Source: JAPPLB01 sp965218555 (GTDB lineage Bacteria > Acidobacteriota > Terriglobia > Bryobacterales > UBA6623). From it: a stretch of 64,000 nt of DNA. Within the stretch, counting starts at the first letter, position 1. Every line of letters begins with the position of its first letter. The DNA is taken from positions 4,836,001-4,900,000 of the forward strand of contig OZ244625.1 in NCBI GenBank assembly GCA_965218555.1, in the 5' to 3' direction. The translations under genes were made by a program, and so were the position numbers. Below, piece by piece: positions 45,529-55,928 of this stretch. The notes below the pieces were generated by a model. It had not been told where the DNA came from. It ran no database searches and saw nothing but the letters and a program-made list of their open reading frames with translations.

Positions 45529-48142
45529 ATGAGGCCGGTAGCGCAAAAATCCAAGACCCAACGGGCGCCTGAGGAGAAAAGCAACCTGAGCCGCCGCGAC
45601 TTCACTCGAGGTTCCATGGCCTCGTTGGCAGCCGCTGCGCTTGCTCGTCCCGCTTCGGCGCAGCAAGGAGAAACCATAGTCGATGACTTCGACCGGCCCG
45701 ACTCGTTCTATCACGGCGACGGTTGGGAGTCGCTGAATCCCGGCTACTGGAAGCTTCAAGACCGAGCGCTTCGCCGGAGTCTGCAGACCCGCGGCCGCAA
45801 GGCTCGTGCTACGGGTTTCCCCTTCCATCGGTTCATGGAAACGGAGTACGAGACGCGGCCTCCATATGGCATGATCTGGCGGCGCGACTGGCGACTCACC
45901 GGCAACTACAGCATTGCTATGGACGCGACCGTCCGGTCACAGCCGGAAAGCGATCCGGAGCCTGGATATTCCTTGATGGGTATCTGCCTCGGCGGACGCA
46001 CCCTCTACGAAAGCTGGAACGGAGCCGGCAAGCCGGAAAACGCCTGTTGGTATGCGGCTTGGCGCAGCGACGGCACATTCGGCATCTTCGGCCATACTTC
46101 GGACGAAGCAGTCAAGGTTCAGCCCGGCTCGGCAAGCCGGCAAGCCTGACGTAGGCGAACGCGTCCGCATCGAACTCGAAGTCTCCGGTGGGCCTTCCGG
46201 CCCGGCCACTGCAACCGCCCGGCTCATCCGCAGCGCCGGCGAGACAACCATCCGCTGCGCCAACGTCAACCGAACTGCCTTTCTCGAAGGCTATTTCGGC
46301 CTTGCCGCCCGCGGCGGTTTGGATTTCGAGGTCAACGAAGTCCGGTTGGAACCCGCCGAAAATCGGCCCATCACCGCCCCCGTCAACGAGCTCCAGATCT
46401 GCTATCCACTCGGCGACTCGCTCCGCCAAGTCGACGGCCATTGGCGCTGCAACTTCATCACGATCTTTCGTCAAGAAGGCCGCCGCGCCGAAATCCGAAT
46501 CGCCGATGCCGAGAACGCTGGCTCCGACTGGGGCGATGTAAAGGTCGCCGGGCGCGCCGACATCGTCACCAACTGCTTCCGCCGCGCTACCGCCGTCGTC
46601 GACTGCGTGCTGCCCCGCAATCCCGCTGAGACGACTCTTTACTACACCGTGTGGAAAGACGGGACCGACGTTACCATCGACCAGCGATCCGGTGCGCGCC
46701 AATACGTAGGCCGGCTCCCGCAACTCAAAGCTCCCTACCGCCTCTGCGGCCTAAGCTGCCACGCCATCAGCGGCCGCAAACCCGGCATGGATCGCACCGA
46801 GAAGTTTCAGGAGAACTGGATTCACGACCAACCCCTCCGGGATGCCTACCAACACCTCGACGACTACGGCTTTCAAGTGATGGTCTGGGAGGACGACATC
46901 TGGTACCTGGAGCTTGTCCTCTATACCACCAGCACCGACGACGCCTATAAGATCATCACCACCACTTTGGCCGGCCCCACGACCCGCCTGCAGATGATGC
47001 GGTACTGGAATGTGCTCAACCCCGGCGATCACGATCACGGCATGGACGATGTGAAAGGTCCGGAGCAGATCGCCGTTCGGACCCGTCATGATCTCGGTCA
47101 AGACCCCGAATACATGCAGCGCAACTTCGAGATTGTGCAACATCTGATCACCGGCGACGACAGCCCCTCCGGCACTGCGAACCCCAAGCGCTGGCGGCGT
47201 TGGAAGATGCCTGACGGCGACTTTGCCCTGCTGATTTTGGACGCGCGGCTGTGGCGCAGTTCGCAGGACACTCATATATGGGCCACCGAAGGCTGGGCCG
47301 ATCTCGGGCACATCTACGACCGCAAAGATCCAACTCGCTCCTTGCTTGGCGAAGAGCAGTTCTCCTGGCTCCAAGAGACGGTCCGAACCGAAACCGCACC
47401 GTTGATTTGCGTAACGGGCCTCAACGGTCTTCACACTGTCTGGCAGCCCTCTGCTGAAGCCGAGCAACGCAACCGCGTGGCGGCTGACTACGCCGGGTGG
47501 GTCAAGGCCGGCTCAGACCGCGTCATCGAACTGCTCAGCTCCCGGGAAGGCATTGTTTCCATGTATGGAGATGTTCACATCGGGTCCATTCTCAAGAACC
47601 GTACGGCGAGGCTCTATGAGTGCTCGTTCGGGCCCATCGGGCGGACCGGCGGCCGCCGCGTGAAAGATGGTTTCGGCCGCCTCATGAAGGACTACGACGG
47701 GCGCGAGATCGACTTTATCGCTCTGTTCCAACAAGACTACGAAAGCCCCGACTTGAAGCCACAAACAACGCCGGGATACTGGAACTTTCTCGAAATGGTA
47801 TTCGATCCTGCCCGCCGGGAGCCGCGCATCGCATTACGCGTTCGGCGGCTCAATGACCCGGGCAGGCGTGAGCCACGCGGCGGCGGCTCGGTGGATGTCA
47901 GCGCATCGAGCACCGGACGATTACATTCATGCCGACTCCCTGAAATCCGTACCCTGCCTCTTGCCGATGTGCGCTTCACAATGTTGGATGGCCGTCCCAT
48001 TCGCGGTGTGCGGAGTCTGGCTGACGGCGCCGTGCCGGTGACGGGCCTGGTCGACGTTCCGCCCGGCGCCGAAGTCCTGATGACGGCCCACGCGGCCGGC
48101 AAGGTCGAGGCTCGGGCGATACGGACCACACCACTTGACTGA
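45529..48142 (+). pseudogene. PhoD-like (alkaline phosphatase D family) Tat-exported enzyme, frameshifted
   Basis: Two frames together encode one protein. 45529-46149 holds a Tat signal (SRRDFTRGSMASLAAAALA) and a beta-sandwich N-domain; translation stops at 46147. The next frame continues without a start from about 46120 to 48142 with the PhoD-type metallophosphatase body: CGLSCHAISG, YWNVLNPGDHDHGMDD, FALLILDARLWRSS and MYGDVHIGSIL. Two tandem copies of GGCAAGCC (46131-46146) sit at the break. One more copy, or loss of one base, would restore the frame. It may be a real pseudogene, a phase-variable gene, or an assembly error. Confidence 0.8.
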
Positions 48143-48216
48143 GACCCATGCATCAACCTGAACCTCAACGTCACCGGGAGCGAGAAAGCCTCGATCACTC
48201 CAGCCGAATTCCATCT

Positions 48217-48693
48217 ATGCCAGTTCGTTGCCTGCCAATCCTCACCCTGGTGGTGCTTGCCGGGTGTAGCACAGTACCCTCCAGCTACCCGGACTGCTCA
48301 TCGGACGAAACTCTCATCCGCGAAGCCATAGACCGCGTGGTCAGCGCGTTTGGAACCGCCGACATCGAAACACTGATGTCCCTTCGCACCGAAGACTCAG
48401 TCGTCCTCAAACCGGGCTCCGAGCCCCTTCTCGGCAAAGAAGCCCGCCGCGTCTCACTTGAGGATGTCTTTGATCAGTTCGACGTCAATGAGACCCGAAC
48501 TGTCGAAGAACTCGAGGTCGTCGGTGACCGCGCCATCGTATGGGGCACCTATACCGTCACGTTGACTCCCAAGGACGGCGCCGCGTCTACGAACGAATCC
48601 GGAAACTACATCGACATCCTTCATCGGCAGACCGACGGTTCCTGGCTCTTTGCCCGTACGATTTGGAACGCCGCCTCGATAAACGGACCCTGA
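48217..48693 (+). CDS. SnoaL/DUF4440-type NTF2-fold lipoprotein
   Basis: A 158-residue protein with a lipoprotein signal (ILTLVVLAGCSTVP; lipobox LAGC). The mature part has the NTF2-like pattern: IREAIDRVVSAFGTADIETL, GSEPLLGKEA, VVGDRAIVWGTYTVTLTPK and ending in WLFARTIWN. These small domains bind or isomerise small molecules or serve as structural folds. ATG at 48217 is chosen because it gives the lipobox at the right distance. It is 74 bp after the PhoD-like gene. Confidence 0.85.
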   Translation: MPVRCLPILTLVVLAGCSTVPSSYPDCSSDETLIREAIDRVVSAFGTADIETLMSLRTEDSVVLKPGSEPLLGKEARRVSLEDVFDQFDVNETRTVEELEVVGDRAIVWGTYTVTLTPKDGAASTNESGNYIDILHRQTDGSWLFARTIWNAASINGP

Positions 48694-48902
48694 CGCCCCG
48701 TCTGATAGAGTGATTTAAGTTACACACAACTCAGCTTTAGCCTGCCTTTTTCACCACATGGCAAGGCGGAGTGCTTGAGAGGGCCGTCAGTACGAGGTGT
48801 GAGCCGCTTGGCGCGCGGAGGTGTGCTTGACAGTACATTGAGCACCGTGAGCAAACACAACGAAGTCATGGCGGTCTTATCGAATTCTTCGGGCGTCAGG
48901 TG

Positions 48903-49853
48903 ATGAGAAAGCAGGCGCGAAAGAAAATGAGCGCCCCGAACGTCAGCGATCCTCCCCCGCCCCACACTCACAAAATGCCCGCGCCGGTCCCAGCCGTGCC
49001 GTTGACCCTGGATGGGTCGAGCGTGCTTCATCAGATGTTTCGTATTCGCTGGAGCGCTTGGCGCTCCCTGTCGTCCGAAAAGCGTCAGTGGATCACGGGT
49101 GAGGCGGCAGCAGTGCTCACGCCTCTCGAATCACACCCCGAAGGAGGCACGGCGCTGTTCTCGCAACTTGGCCACAAGGGCGACCTGATGATCGTTCACT
49201 TCCGCAGGTCGTTCGAAGGCTTGAACGAAGTGGAGTTGGCCCTCTCCCAACTTAGGCTCGGCGACTTTCTGGAAGCGACGACCTCTTATCTCTCTGTCGT
49301 GGAACTCGGCCTTTACGCCTCCTCTGTCCAACTCTACGAGGAGTTACAAAAAAAGGGTGTCGAACCGGGCAGCGACGAATGGCAACAGGCTGAGGCCGAG
49401 AAGCTCGAGGAGCAGCGACAGGCAATGGCGCCGCGGCTTTGGCCCAACATTCCTCCTCACAAGTATCTTTGCTTCTATCCGATGGACAAGAAACGCGGCG
49501 ACGCCCACAACTGGTATTGGAAACCGATCGGCGACCGCGGACGCATGATGCGCGATCACGGCCTCATTGGACGCCGCTATGCCGGCAAGGTCAAGCAGAT
49601 CATTTCCGGTTCCATCGGATTTGATGATTGGGAGTGGGGCGTCGATCTTTTCGCCAATGATCCGCTCGTCTTCAAGAAGCTCATCTACGAGATGCGTTTT
49701 GACGAGGCAAGCGCTCTGTACGCCTTGTTTGGTAAGTTCTACATTGGATTGCGGCTGCCGGTCTCGCAACTGGAGCGGTTCCTGAACGGCATGGTGCCCG
49801 AATATGAAGCTCCCGCGGAAACCGGATACCCCGGAGGACGTCCGCCGGCCTAA
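48903..49853 (+). CDS. hemQ: coproheme decarboxylase HemQ (chlorite dismutase family)
   Basis: About 316 residues. The key segments are present: FYPMDKKR with the catalytic Tyr, and MMRDHGLIGRRYAGKV with the proximal heme His, then SGSIGFDDWEWGVDLF and KLIYEMRFDEASALYALFGKFYIG. HemQ converts coproheme III to heme b in the coproporphyrin-dependent pathway. The Pro-rich N-terminus is unconserved, so ATG 48903 or 48927 are both possible starts. No other heme gene is nearby. Chlorite dismutase itself is unlikely given the YPMDKKR motif. Confidence 0.9.
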   Translation: MRKQARKKMSAPNVSDPPPPHTHKMPAPVPAVPLTLDGSSVLHQMFRIRWSAWRSLSSEKRQWITGEAAAVLTPLESHPEGGTALFSQLGHKGDLMIVHFRRSFEGLNEVELALSQLRLGDFLEATTSYLSVVELGLYASSVQLYEELQKKGVEPGSDEWQQAEAEKLEEQRQAMAPRLWPNIPPHKYLCFYPMDKKRGDAHNWYWKPIGDRGRMMRDHGLIGRRYAGKVKQIISGSIGFDDWEWGVDLFANDPLVFKKLIYEMRFDEASALYALFGKFYIGLRLPVSQLERFLNGMVPEYEAPAETGYPGGRPPA

Positions 49854-49911
49854 GACCTGTGGCAATCGCGACGGCCCGTATTCAAGAAGCCTCTTGAGAA
49901 GGTGAATCTGT

Positions 49912-50826
49912 ATGTCCGCGAACGAGAATACAGCCGATCGTCGCGGCGCCCGCCAACGAGCGCGGTCGCTTGCGCAGTCAGCCGGTATCAGTTTCTGGCT
50001 GGCGACACTCTCGGTTCTCGTAGCTGTGGCGGTCAGTGGATACTCTTTGTATGTCGTTCACATGTCGTCCCGACAGTTGGACGAAACTGAGCAGCGACTG
50101 CGCATCGCCGGGCAACGTGTTCAGGAGGCGGAGGAATCAGCCCGTCATGCACGCGAATTGGCGGCCCTTGCGCAGCAGCAGGCCGAGTCCGCTGCCGGGA
50201 AAGCTCGGGACGCGGGCGGTATGGCGATGCAGGCGCGCAATCAAGCCACCTCAGCCGAGCAATGGGCGCAACGGTTGCGCGAGCGCGCCGAAAGCGCCGA
50301 CCGGGAAGCGATCGAAGCCAGCCGGCGTCTGAGTGACGGCCTTGACCGCATGGTGCGATTGGAAGAGGATCTCCGTGACGCACAATCGCAACTCGCCCAT
50401 GCCATGGATCGCCTCGCCACTTCAGAGCGGCAAGCCGAACAGGCAGCCGACGATGCCCGCTTCGCGCGCGAGGAACTGACTACGGCCGAGGCGCGAGCCC
50501 AAGGAGTGGAGCAACGCTACGAGCAGTTGGAGGCGCGCCTTGCCGAGGCGCTGCATGCAGCACGCGCCGCCATACGCCACGCTCGACAACAACAACAGCG
50601 CTCCAACCGCAATCAGGCGAACGCCGAAGCGGCATTGGGACACGCCTTTCGCCGTTTCGGTATTGCTCCAGACAGCGACCCGTCGTCGAGTCAAACGACT
50701 CCGGACCTGCACGACTACCGCAACATGGAAAAGCGTGCCCGAAGTGCACGCGCCGAGGCCGGCCGCGCGTTGGATCGCGCCCAGGCCGCTCTCGACGACT
50801 TGGTTCTCTCCACCACGTCGCATTAG
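49912..50826 (+). CDS. membrane-anchored coiled-coil protein
   Basis: A 304-residue protein. One transmembrane helix (ISFWLATLSVLVAVAVSGYS, residues about 26-45) precedes a long Ala/Glu/Arg/Gln-rich coiled coil up to residue 235, then a polar linker and a short second coil. The composition resembles tethers or structural filaments, with no enzymatic motif. It lies between hemQ (58 bp) and meaB (16 bp). The tight spacing to meaB suggests shared transcription, but a functional link is unproven. Confidence 0.75.
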   Translation: MSANENTADRRGARQRARSLAQSAGISFWLATLSVLVAVAVSGYSLYVVHMSSRQLDETEQRLRIAGQRVQEAEESARHARELAALAQQQAESAAGKARDAGGMAMQARNQATSAEQWAQRLRERAESADREAIEASRRLSDGLDRMVRLEEDLRDAQSQLAHAMDRLATSERQAEQAADDARFAREELTTAEARAQGVEQRYEQLEARLAEALHAARAAIRHARQQQQRSNRNQANAEAALGHAFRRFGIAPDSDPSSSQTTPDLHDYRNMEKRARSARAEAGRALDRAQAALDDLVLSTTSH

Positions 50827-50842
50827 CAGACTTCCTGCGGCG

Positions 50843-51799
50843 ATGGACGTTCCCCTCTGGATTGAAAGGATCACGGGCGGTGACGTGCGCCTGCTCGCGC
50901 GGGCCTTGAGCGAAATCGAGAATCGCGGTCCAAGGGCAAACTCGTTGTTGGAGGCTCTGTTTCCTCACATGCGGAAGTCTTGGACCATCGGTGTAACCGG
51001 CGCTCCGGGTGCCGGCAAGAGTACGGTCGTAGACGCACTGGCTGCGTGCTTTCGCAAACAGAGCAAACGAGTCGCTATTCTGGCCATCGACCCTACGAGC
51101 CCGTTCACTGGAGGGTCGATTCTCGGTGACCGCATTCGCATGCAATCCCATGAAGCGGACGACGGCGTCTACATCCGTTCGATGGCCACCCGTGGTTCGC
51201 TCGGGGGGCTCGCTCCCGCGGCGGCAGACGTGCTGGTCGCGCTCGATGCCGCAGGCTTCGAGGTCATTCTGATCGAGACTGTCGGCGTTGGCCAGGCGGA
51301 GGTCGACGTGGTTCAGCTCGCGTCGACGGTGGCGCTGCTCCTTACTCCGTCCAGCGGCAGCGATGTACAAATCATGAAAGCCGGCATCATGGAAATCGCC
51401 GACGCTTTTGTCATCAACAAAGCGGACCTTCCCGGTGCGGACCTTCTTGAATCCGAATTGCGTGCGACGCTTTCCCTCAAAACCGATGCGCAGGAAAAAG
51501 AGCCGCCCATCGTTCGCACGGTGGCCACTGTGGGGACAGGCATTGACGAACTGGCAACTTTGCTCAAAACAGCGCCGTTGCCCGTTGAACGACCCGCAGA
51601 TTACTGGAAGCGGCGTCTCGTGGAGATGGTGCGCGAGCGCTTGATGGATGCGGTTGTTGAGAAAGCCCTGCCCGCCGAGCGTTTGAGCGAGGCCGCGCAA
51701 CGGATCGCAGCGCGCCGGCTCAACCCCTTCTCGTTCGCCGACGAATTGACTCGCGACCTATTGCCCAATTCATTGCTCAATCGGCCAAAGGTAGATTGA
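50843..51799 (+). CDS. meaB: MeaB/ArgK-type G3E-related GTPase chaperone
   Basis: A 318-residue GTPase. The P-loop is GVTGAPGAGKST; next come VAILAIDPTSPFTGGSILGDRIRM, the Walker B-like ETVGVGQAEVDV and the base-recognition NKADLPGADLL. This is the MeaB pattern; MeaB guards and reloads B12-dependent acyl-CoA mutases such as methylmalonyl-CoA mutase. No mutase or B12 gene is visible nearby. Its last 23 bp overlap the convergent oxidoreductase gene. Confidence 0.93.
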   Translation: MDVPLWIERITGGDVRLLARALSEIENRGPRANSLLEALFPHMRKSWTIGVTGAPGAGKSTVVDALAACFRKQSKRVAILAIDPTSPFTGGSILGDRIRMQSHEADDGVYIRSMATRGSLGGLAPAAADVLVALDAAGFEVILIETVGVGQAEVDVVQLASTVALLLTPSSGSDVQIMKAGIMEIADAFVINKADLPGADLLESELRATLSLKTDAQEKEPPIVRTVATVGTGIDELATLLKTAPLPVERPADYWKRRLVEMVRERLMDAVVEKALPAERLSEAAQRIAARRLNPFSFADELTRDLLPNSLLNRPKVD

Positions 51800-52820
51800 C
51801 GGTCGAGCCGCGCTCCACGGACCGAAAAACCGCTTCCGTGAACTCCATGTATTTCACACCTTCAGCGAATGTGGTCCGGGCGGGCGTGCCCGTCTTGATG
51901 AGATGGATGAAGTCCTGCTCGACGGTCCATTCCTTGGCTTCATCATCGGGAACAGGAATCTCGGAGAGACCATCCGCACCCACTTGTGCCCCGAGGATCG
52001 TATCGCTGTTCAGGTTGTAGATCAACGTGCCTTTTCGGCCATAGGCCTCGATGTGCGGTTCGACTCCAAAGCGAGCGACGCCGGAGAACAGAAACGCAGC
52101 CGTAGCGCCGCTTTCCATCTTGCCCGTAACGTAGACCGTGTCGGGCCGCTCCACCGGCCCGCTTCCCTGCCCTGTGGCAAGCGGCCGCTCCCGCGTGAAC
52201 GTCCGGGCTTGTGCCGAAACGGTCTTCATATAGCCGTACCAGCGTTGAACGGTCTCGACGACGATGCCCATGGCCAGTGCGTTCAGGCCCGAATACCGCG
52301 CGACCTGACGCCAGTGGAGAGGCCTCTCGACATCAGCGACATCACCTCCGAGCAACCGCGCGTGGACGTTGCGGATCTCACCGAGATAGCCGCTGTCAAT
52401 GAGCCGCTTAATGACGTTGTGTCCCCTGAGCCCGAACGGGGACGGACAGATCTGTGTCGCCAGACCCGTCTCCTCTGCTTTCGCGTACATCGCTTTCGCC
52501 TCGCGAAGGTTCATCGCCATGCGGGCTTGCACGAACGTGTGCTTGCCGCGATCGAGTGATTCCAGCACGAACGGGCAGTGCTTGTAGGGCCAAGTGCCGA
52601 TCATAACGGCGTCTATATCATCCCTCGCCATCATTGAGTGCGGGTCGGTCATGATGTCCGGATCAAGGCCGAATTCGTCCGCGATGGCGGCGGCGCTCTC
52701 TGCGGAGCGATTGGAGATGGCAACGACCTTGGCGTCGTCAATCTTTGCCAATCCGGGGAAATGACGGCGGCGGAAGATGTCGCCGGCGCCGATGATGCCG
52801 ATGCGGATGGGATTGCTCAT
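51777..52820 (-). CDS. Gfo/Idh/MocA-family NAD(P)-dependent oxidoreductase
   Basis: A 347-residue protein with an N-terminal Rossmann fold (RIGIIGAGDIFRRRHFPGL) and the family EKPxA-like position read here as FVQARMAMNLREA, so the usual EKP lysine is not obvious. The C-terminal beta-sheet domain includes EAYGRKGTLIYNL. Family members oxidise or reduce sugars, inositols or related polyols. Loss of the EKP motif may mean altered chemistry. ATG at 52820 gives the standard start. Confidence 0.85.
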   Translation of the reverse strand: MSNPIRIGIIGAGDIFRRRHFPGLAKIDDAKVVAISNRSAESAAAIADEFGLDPDIMTDPHSMMARDDIDAVMIGTWPYKHCPFVLESLDRGKHTFVQARMAMNLREAKAMYAKAEETGLATQICPSPFGLRGHNVIKRLIDSGYLGEIRNVHARLLGGDVADVERPLHWRQVARYSGLNALAMGIVVETVQRWYGYMKTVSAQARTFTRERPLATGQGSGPVERPDTVYVTGKMESGATAAFLFSGVARFGVEPHIEAYGRKGTLIYNLNSDTILGAQVGADGLSEIPVPDDEAKEWTVEQDFIHLIKTGTPARTTFAEGVKYMEFTEAVFRSVERGSTVNLPLAD

Positions 52821-52942
52821 GCGTTTCTCTCTTCGTTGGCGGTGCGTGGCCGCCACGCCCCCTCCCATCCGATGAGTATAAGCGGGATACGCCCTATCCG
52901 CGAAGGTCCTTCAAGGCCGGGGTGCGATAATACCTGATTCCC

Positions 52943-53983
52943 ATGACCCGGAAGCGCTCACTGACGTATGCCGACGCCGGCGTTGATATCGACGAGGCGG
53001 AGCGTGCTACAGCCAAGATCAAAAAGTACGCTCGGCGAACTTTCGATGCCAACCTGTTGGCGGGTATCGGGGCCTTCGGAGCAGCCTACGACTTGAAAGC
53101 TACCGGCTTCAAGCACCCAGTGCTGGTGAGTTCGGCGGATGGCGTGGGCACCAAGCTCATGGTCGCCTTCGGCATGGACAAGCACGACACCGTCGGCCAG
53201 GACCTCGTCAATCATTGCGTGAACGACATCGCTGTGCAGGGGGCGCGGCCGCTCTACTTTCTGGACTACTTCGCTACAGGGAAGTTGAAAGCGGACGTCG
53301 CAGCTCAGGTCGTCAAGGGATTGAGTAAAGCCTGCCGCGAAAACGGCTGCGCACTCATTGGCGGTGAGACCGCCGAGATGCCCGGCATGTATGGCGAGGG
53401 TGAGTACGACTTGGCGGGGTTCATAGTCGGGGCGGCGGAGAAGAAGCACCTGATCAGTCCCCAGCATGTACGTGAAGGCGACATGCTGCTCGGCTTCCCC
53501 TCGACGGGACTCCATACCAACGGCTATTCGCTCGCACGCAAGCTGTTCATCGAGGTGGCGGGATACAGCCTCGATCAGCAAGTCAAAGCGCTTCGTACCA
53601 CGGCGGGCCGTGAGTTGCTGAAGATCCACCGGAGTTATCTAAGACCTTTGCGAGCATTGATGGATCAACAGTTACTCCATGGAGCCGCCCACATCACCGG
53701 TGGCGGTATCACCGACAATACCCCGCGCATGTTGCCGGACGGGTTGGCGGCTCGGGTGCGGACCGGCGCCTGGCCGAAGCTGCGGGTGTTCGATCATCTT
53801 TGTGAGATCGGCGGCCTCGCGGAAGAAGAGGCCTATCGGACTTTTAACATGGGTTTGGGCATGATCGTCGCTGTGCCGCGACAAGCCAAGGATCGAGCCG
53901 TGCGGCTGCTGGCGTCTTTGAAAGAACGGGTGTACGAGGTCGGCGTCGTCGAGCAGGGGCGGCGGCGGGTAGTCTACGAATGA
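52943..53983 (+). CDS. purM: phosphoribosylformylglycinamidine cyclo-ligase (AIR synthetase)
   Basis: A 346-residue protein with LTYADAGVDIDEAERATAKI, DGVGTKLMVAF, GQDLVNHCVNDI and GGETAEMPGMY, all typical of PurM. It converts FGAM to AIR using ATP in purine synthesis. ATG at 52943; the stop overlaps the purN start by 4 bp (ATGA), a translationally coupled pair. Confidence 0.97.
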   Translation: MTRKRSLTYADAGVDIDEAERATAKIKKYARRTFDANLLAGIGAFGAAYDLKATGFKHPVLVSSADGVGTKLMVAFGMDKHDTVGQDLVNHCVNDIAVQGARPLYFLDYFATGKLKADVAAQVVKGLSKACRENGCALIGGETAEMPGMYGEGEYDLAGFIVGAAEKKHLISPQHVREGDMLLGFPSTGLHTNGYSLARKLFIEVAGYSLDQQVKALRTTAGRELLKIHRSYLRPLRALMDQQLLHGAAHITGGGITDNTPRMLPDGLAARVRTGAWPKLRVFDHLCEIGGLAEEEAYRTFNMGLGMIVAVPRQAKDRAVRLLASLKERVYEVGVVEQGRRRVVYE

Positions 53984-54582
53984 AGAAGCTTGGCATCCTC
54001 CTTTCGGGGCGCGGGTCGAACTTTCTGGCAATCGCCAGGAACGTGCAAGCGAGGAAAATCCCGGCGGAGATTGCAATCGTCATCAGCAACAAGACGGACG
54101 CCCAGGGACTCGAAATCGCTCGTGGGATGGGTCTCAAGGCAGTTTGCATCCCGTCCAAAGGCCTCAAGCGCGAAGAGTTCGACTGCCGCGTGGTCGCGTT
54201 GCTCAAGGAGAGTCAGGTTGACCTGGTTTGCCTGGCGGGTTTCATGCGCCTGCTCAGCGCCTACTTCGTCGAGCAGTTTCCAAATCGCATCCTCAACATC
54301 CATCCGGCGCTGCTGCCCTCGTTTCCCGGACTCGACGGGCAGCAACAAGCCCTGGAGCACGGCGTCAAGTTCACCGGCTGCACAGTTCATTTCGTAGACG
54401 CAGGTTTGGACTCGGGGCCCATTGTCGCCCAAGCTGTCGTACCGGTAAACGACGATGACACTCTCGCTTTGCTCGCGGCGCGCATCCTTTCTGAGGAGCA
54501 TCGACTTTATACCGAAGCGATTAACATTGTATTGAGCGGCAAGTTCCGTACAAAAGGCCGCCGGGTCATGAGGACCGAATAG
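53980..54582 (+). CDS. purN: phosphoribosylglycinamide formyltransferase (GAR transformylase)
   Basis: A 200-residue protein starting KKLGILLSGRGSNF. It has LAGFMRLLSAYFVEQF, the catalytic region ILNIHPALLPSFPG (Asn-His) and HFVDAGLDSGPIVAQ (Asp), matching PurN. It transfers the formyl group of 10-formyltetrahydrofolate to GAR. It is coupled to purM by a 4-bp overlap. Length is normal. Confidence 0.97.
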   Translation: MKKLGILLSGRGSNFLAIARNVQARKIPAEIAIVISNKTDAQGLEIARGMGLKAVCIPSKGLKREEFDCRVVALLKESQVDLVCLAGFMRLLSAYFVEQFPNRILNIHPALLPSFPGLDGQQQALEHGVKFTGCTVHFVDAGLDSGPIVAQAVVPVNDDDTLALLAARILSEEHRLYTEAINIVLSGKFRTKGRRVMRTE

Positions 54583-54700
54583 CGGCCGTAACGGAACAAC
54601 GCGTTCGGGGGGATTCCAGAGTCGGGCCAATATGACACCACAAGCCGGGTCTTAAGGCAGAGCCACTCAACATACCCGTTCAAACGCCTCCGCCCCATCC

Positions 54701-55918
54701 ATGACCATCGACCAACAACTGGAATACCTGCGCAAGGGCTTCGTCGAGATCATCCCCCAAGACGAACTCGAGCAACGCCTCATCGCCGTTCAGAAAGAAG
54801 GACGGCCGCTACGAGTAAAGGCCGGTTTTGACCCCACAGCGCCTGATATCCATCTCGGCCACACAGTCGTCATTCGCAAGCTCCGGCACTTTCAGGAATG
54901 CGGACACACCGTGATCTTCGTGGTCGGCGCAGCGACAGCGCTGATCGGCGACCCTTCTAGCCGCGGCGCCACACGGCCGCCCCTGACACGCGAGGAAGTC
55001 GAAGCGAATGCCGAGACATACAAACAGCAGGCGTTCAAGATCCTCGATCCTGAAAAAACAGAACTGCGCTTCAACAACGAGTGGCTCATGCCGTTGCAGT
55101 ACGAAGACCTGATGCGATTGGCTTCGCGCTACACCGTCGCCCGCATGCTCGAACGCGACGACTTCAGCAAGCGCTACCAAGCCGGACGGCCCATCAGCAT
55201 CCACGAGCTTCTGTACCCGCTCGTCCAGGCCTACGACTCCGTGGCGATCGAGGCGGATGTAGAGCTGGGCGGGACAGATCAGAAATTCAATCTTCTCGTC
55301 GGCCGCGAAATCCAACGCGACTACGGGCAGTCCCCGCAGATCATTGCCACAACGCCGTTGCTCGAAGGTCTGGATGGCACTCAAAAGATGTCGAAGTCGC
55401 TGGGCAACTACATCGGCGTCACCGAAACGCCCGAGGTGATGTACCGCAAGGTCATGCAGATCAGCGACGAGCTGATGTTTCGCTACTACGAGCTGCTGAC
55501 CGACATGAGCATGCCGCAGATCGACTCGCTCAAGGCGAAGATTGCAGGCAGCTCCCTGCACCCGATGCGGGCCAAGCACGATCTCGCCGTGCACATCGTC
55601 TCCGACTATCATTCCGCCGAAGATGCCGAGCAGGCAGCTGCCGTGTTTCGCAAAGTCGTGCAAGAACGCCAAGCGCCCGACGAGATGCCGATCCACGACT
55701 TGCCGGAAAAGATCCATGGGGAGTCCGCGATCCGCATCGACAAGCTTCTTCGTACGATCGGACTCTGCAGTTCCGGTGCCGAGGCAAATCGCAAACTCAA
55801 GGAAGGCGCGGTGTCCATCAATGGCGAGAAGCACCGTACAATGAGCTTCGAGGTCGCGGTCGGCCTAAGCGAACTAACGATTCAGGTCGGCAAGAAGTGG
55901 GCTCGCGTTAAGCTCTAG
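54701..55918 (+). CDS. tyrS: tyrosyl-tRNA synthetase
   Basis: A 405-residue class I synthetase. The HIGH motif is HLGH in FDPTAPDIHLGHTVV, and the KMSKS motif is KMSKSLGNYIG. ELGGTDQKFNLLVGR shapes the tyrosine pocket. A C-terminal S4-like RNA-binding domain (IRIDKLLRTIGLCSSGAEAN) is present. It charges tRNA-Tyr. It resembles the TyrZ-like second bacterial type (long N-terminal GFVEIIPQDELEQRL). The 118 bp upstream show no T-box. Confidence 0.96.
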   Translation: MTIDQQLEYLRKGFVEIIPQDELEQRLIAVQKEGRPLRVKAGFDPTAPDIHLGHTVVIRKLRHFQECGHTVIFVVGAATALIGDPSSRGATRPPLTREEVEANAETYKQQAFKILDPEKTELRFNNEWLMPLQYEDLMRLASRYTVARMLERDDFSKRYQAGRPISIHELLYPLVQAYDSVAIEADVELGGTDQKFNLLVGREIQRDYGQSPQIIATTPLLEGLDGTQKMSKSLGNYIGVTETPEVMYRKVMQISDELMFRYYELLTDMSMPQIDSLKAKIAGSSLHPMRAKHDLAVHIVSDYHSAEDAEQAAAVFRKVVQERQAPDEMPIHDLPEKIHGESAIRIDKLLRTIGLCSSGAEANRKLKEGAVSINGEKHRTMSFEVAVGLSELTIQVGKKWARVKL

Positions 55919-55928
55919 CAGGTCACCG

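Noticed and set aside
54583..54700. Possible T-box leader before tyrS
   Set aside because: No T-box sequence, specifier stem or terminator; T-boxes are also not expected in this group.
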